NCBI GenBank assembly: GCA_018827585.1
Contig: JAHJXP010000199.1
Span: 1-6,891, forward strand
Reading direction: 5' to 3'
From: Pseudomonadota bacterium
GTDB taxonomy: Bacteria > Desulfobacterota > Syntrophia > Syntrophales > UBA5619
Length of the DNA: 6,891 bases
Shown: positions 5,451 to 6,891 of the stretch, piece by piece
Layout: every line of letters begins with the position of its first letter
Numbering within the stretch: position 1 is the stretch's first letter
Position numbers and translations under genes: made by a program
Notes under the pieces: model-generated
Databases searched by the model: none
The model's input: the letters and a program-made list of their open reading frames with translations, nothing else
Told to the model about the DNA's origin: nothing

Positions 5451-5731
5451 TCCTCGTGGATGCCAACATCCTCTTGTATGCCGAAGACCAGCAGAGTCCC
5501 CGCCATGCGATTGCGCTCCAATGGTGGGATGCGCAGTTGTCCGGCGCCTCGCCTGTGTGTCTTTGCTGGACCGTCTTTCAAAAGATGCTGGTCCAGGGCC
5601 AGGCCGTCGCGAACCTTGTGACCGACGCGCACCTGGCCGCCCTGGCCAGTGAACACGGCTGTGAGTTGATCTCCACCGATACCGATTTCTCACGCTTTCC
5701 AGGGGTCAAATGGAGAAACCCATTGCAATGA
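5447..5731 (+). pseudogene. vapC: VapC-type PIN-domain toxin with an internal deletion
   Basis: PIN-domain ribonuclease toxins of this type cleave RNA with a Mg2+/Mn2+ site of four acidic residues and are usually 130-145 residues long; this one is 94. The N-terminus is normal: MILVDANILLYA (1-12) with catalytic Asp5, through the WTV strand at 41-43. The C-terminus is also normal: NLVTDAHLAALASEHG (56-71) with Asp60, STDTDF (76-81) with Asp78 and Asp80, then FPGVKWRNPL. Between about 44 and 56 only a short bridge replaces the segment that normally runs from the FLR-type helix through the '...H...L...' helix, a loss of roughly 40 residues with the frame kept. The deletion removes or displaces the second acidic residue and much of the core, so nuclease activity is doubtful. 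GTG start with GGGGAGGA (5433-5440) 6 bases upstream. A 19-bp repeat spans its stop codon. Confidence 0.78.
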
Positions 5732-5745
5732 ATCGGGTCCTCCTT
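5727..5745. repeat. 19-bp direct repeat, copy 2 (toxin stop codon)
   Basis: Identical to 4987-5005. Here it covers the last codons and the TGA stop (5729-5731) of the truncated toxin and runs into the following orphan frame. With copy 1 it brackets the whole VapBC-like module plus the cobJ leader hairpins (5006-5726). Confidence 0.85.
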
Positions 5746-5854
5746 TTACACGTACAGCAACGAAAGATACGAACGATGCATTTTCCCCAATGGAGAATGG
5801 TTTGGTACTCCGGAGGAGGCTTTCGATATTGGCGCCGTTTACCTGGAGCGTTAA
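5732..5854 (+). pseudogene. Short orphan coding remnant of unknown function
   Basis: The frame between the toxin TGA and a TAA at 5852-5854 encodes about 40 residues. The part after the repeat has strong protein character: YTYSNERYERCIF (from 5747) and NGEWFGTPEEAFDIGAVYLER at the end, rich in aromatic and paired charged residues. It has no ATG, GTG or TTG start in frame, and its first residues come from the 19-bp repeat. I read it as the C-terminal part of a small protein whose start was replaced when the repeat-bounded segment arrived. I do not recognise the family. The similar aromatic/acidic style of the next gene may mean the two once formed a unit. A different frame (5710-5895) is longer but has unconvincing composition. 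Confidence 0.4.
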
Positions 5855-5891
5855 GGGATCGCGCCGCTAACAAACATCATCGAGAAATATC

Positions 5892-6296
5892 ATGACAGAA
5901 AGTTACGACACCTCATGGGACCTAATAGAATCCCACAAAGGCAATCTCCCTGATGATGAAGATGCCTATGAAAGGAAATATCAAGAATGGATGGAAAGAG
6001 ACTGGATACCGTGGCTCAGAGAGCATCTCTCTTTTCCATTCCAAGTCAAACGGATGGAAGATGAGGATGATGCCTACTTTACAGACGTAGCCAAACGTAA
6101 GCCATTCAGGCTTGATCATATCATGGAAGTCATTGGCATTGAATCTGAGGAAGATGACCTCCGCGGTGTAATCGTCCAGGTGAAGGAAGTCAAAAAGAAA
6201 GGATATGTTCCATTATGCGATCTTGAAGTCACTTCCAGGGAGGATCGGAATTTCTGGCCCGTCAGGGAATATGTGGTCTGGGATGCAAACCGATAA
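5892..6296 (+). CDS. Small acidic conserved protein (annotated in some genomes as calcium-binding)
   Basis: This 134-residue soluble protein has no signal peptide or membrane segment. The first half is acidic and aromatic: NLPDDEDAYERKYQEWMERDWIPWL (about 18-42). It is followed by LSFPFQVKRMEDEDDAYF (46-63). The second half resembles a small beta-barrel: PFRLDHIMEVIGI, GVIVQVKEVKKKGYVPLCDLEVT, and the closing REYVVWDANR. From memory, proteins with a 'LSFPF...(E/D)-rich...VPL.DLEV...Y..W.ANR' plan form a widespread family of unknown function, sometimes labelled calcium-binding because of the DEDD-type cluster; I treat that label as unproven. No good Shine-Dalgarno precedes the ATG (only GAGAAA), so translation may be weak or coupled to the remnant upstream. 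Base composition is much lower in GC than the cobalamin genes. Confidence 0.7.
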   Translation: MTESYDTSWDLIESHKGNLPDDEDAYERKYQEWMERDWIPWLREHLSFPFQVKRMEDEDDAYFTDVAKRKPFRLDHIMEVIGIESEEDDLRGVIVQVKEVKKKGYVPLCDLEVTSREDRNFWPVREYVVWDANR

Positions 6297-6602
6297 AAAA
6301 CAATCCATCTGATTTTTCTTGGTTTTTGAGTATATCTGTTTGAAACATGCAGATTTTGGAAGGCGGGTTTTGGGGTTATCAGGGTGTTTGCTTCCTGAAG
6401 TCCACAGACCCAACTCGTGCCTAAAAGTTCAAGACTTTAAATGGTAATCTGCGTTTATCGGTAAAAAATCCACTTGACAATAACCCCCATTCAGCGTTTG
6501 TTATTTATACTGTTTTGACTGAGAACCCTCAACTAGTCATGGCCCGTCACTTGTTACATTGTCCGCCCTCACATATCATCTCATCACAAAGGGAACAACG
6601 CG
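6297..6602. other. AT-rich intergenic region before the PAS gene
   Basis: This is about 306 bases without a credible gene. AAAAAACAA (near 6295-6303) can pair weakly with TTGGTTTTT (near 6320-6328), but the stem is all A-T and is not called a terminator. A perfect TTGACA (6474-6479) has no good -10 at 16-18 bases; TATACT at 6506-6511 is too far. A promoter for the PAS gene probably lies in 6470-6515 but cannot be fixed. AAAGGGA (6588-6594) is the Shine-Dalgarno for the ATG at 6603. Confidence 0.4.
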
Positions 6603-6815
6603 ATGAAAGATCAATCCAAGACAAAGCAGGAGCGATCGGAATCAGAGCGCAGAAAGGTTGAGCAGGCTTTAAAGGAGAGTGAGGAAAGCGGCTGGACCAT
6701 CCTTGAAAACATCCAAGAAGGCTATTATGAAGTGGATTTGGCCGGTAATTATACTTTCTTTAATTCTTCCATGTCTAAAATCCTCGGCTATACCGCAGGG
6801 CTAAGTCATTCATAA
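6603..6815 (+). pseudogene. Truncated PAS-domain sensor protein (N-terminal fragment)
   Basis: This fragment is 70 residues long. Residues 1-28 form a charged, coiled-coil-like leader (KTKQERSESERRKVEQALKESEES), as often seen before PAS domains in sensor kinases. Residues 31-65 are the first half of a PAS fold: ILENIQEGYYEVDLAGNYTFFNSS..SKILGYT. In intact proteins this continues with a 'REELIG...' helix, the remaining beta strands and usually a histidine kinase or other output domain. Here the frame leaves the family at AGLSHS and stops at TAA (6813-6815). Start codon, Shine-Dalgarno and domain beginning are intact, so the 3' part was lost by insertion, deletion or rearrangement near 6795. 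The window ends too soon (76 bases later) to see whether the rest lies beyond an inserted element. Confidence 0.7.
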
Positions 6816-6832
6816 AGACAAGTAATTGTCTT
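6815..6832 (+). repeat. Inverted repeat right after the truncated PAS frame
   Basis: AAGACAA and TTGTCTT form a perfect 7-base stem around GTAA, beginning at the last base of the premature stop codon. There is no T-run behind it, so an intrinsic terminator is unlikely. It could belong to the end of an insertion sequence that broke the gene. Confidence 0.4.
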
Positions 6833-6891
6833 GATTGAAGAATGAAATAGTTCTGGTTTTTCCTTTTGCACTATGGTATCAGGGGGCATGA

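Noticed and set aside
4428..5693. Minus-strand frame of about 420 codons spanning the VapBC-like module and cobJ
   Set aside because: It crosses several genes on both strands, is dominated by Arg/Gly/Pro, and contains no recognisable domain.
5710..5895. 61-codon + strand frame after the toxin
   Set aside because: The composition is unconvincing and it overlaps, in another frame, the more protein-like 5732-5854 remnant.
6474..6511. Promoter of the PAS gene from TTGACA and TATACT
   Set aside because: The two boxes are 26 bases apart, well outside the usable 16-18 base range.

Overview
This window reads like an accessory stretch of an anaerobic bacterial chromosome. A Desulfobacterota or Syntrophales-type host is my inference, based on a 4-hydroxybutyryl-CoA dehydratase homologue, the style of the corrin-ring genes, and the two toxin-antitoxin modules with PAS-sensor debris. 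No rRNA, tRNA or CRISPR array is visible. Composition changes along the window: AT-rich at both ends, intermediate in the dehydratase gene, and strongly GC-rich in the two cobalamin genes. This suggests a mosaic.

Layout. (1) Positions 1-621 hold an AT-rich leader, a promoter, and a small VOC/glyoxalase-fold protein on the + strand. (2) Positions 628-786 hold a minus-strand relic of an IS4-type transposase that begins just after the VOC stop codon. (3) Positions 807-1398 hold a MazEF-like module with a near-consensus promoter whose -10 box lies inside a palindromic operator. (4) Positions 1496-2962 (minus) encode an intact AbfD-type dehydratase/isomerase with all four Fe-S cluster ligands. Just upstream lies the frameshifted C-terminal end of what looks like an iron-dependent alcohol dehydrogenase, a family that supplies the preceding step (4-hydroxybutyrate dehydrogenase) in the 4-hydroxybutyrate pathway. 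(5) Positions 3288-4987 (minus) encode cobJ-cobK, coupled through a 4-bp ATGA overlap, behind a structured leader. (6) Positions 5205-5731 (+) hold a VapBC-like pair whose toxin has lost the middle of its PIN domain. A perfect 19-bp direct repeat lies at the toxin's end and again in the cobJ ribosome-binding region. (7) Positions 5732-5854 hold a short orphan reading frame, followed by a small acidic conserved protein (5892-6296). (8) Positions 6603-6815 hold a PAS sensor reduced to its N-terminus.

Functionally, the metabolic content is 4-hydroxybutyrate/crotonyl-CoA metabolism (abfD) and the middle of corrin-ring synthesis (precorrin-3B ring contraction and precorrin-6A reduction). Everything around it shows turnover: two toxin-antitoxin modules, one probably dead, and at least three gene relics. 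I see no clearly new multi-gene system. The most interesting signals are the internally deleted VapC, the 19-bp repeat linking it to the cobJ leader, and the decayed dehydrogenase beside abfD.
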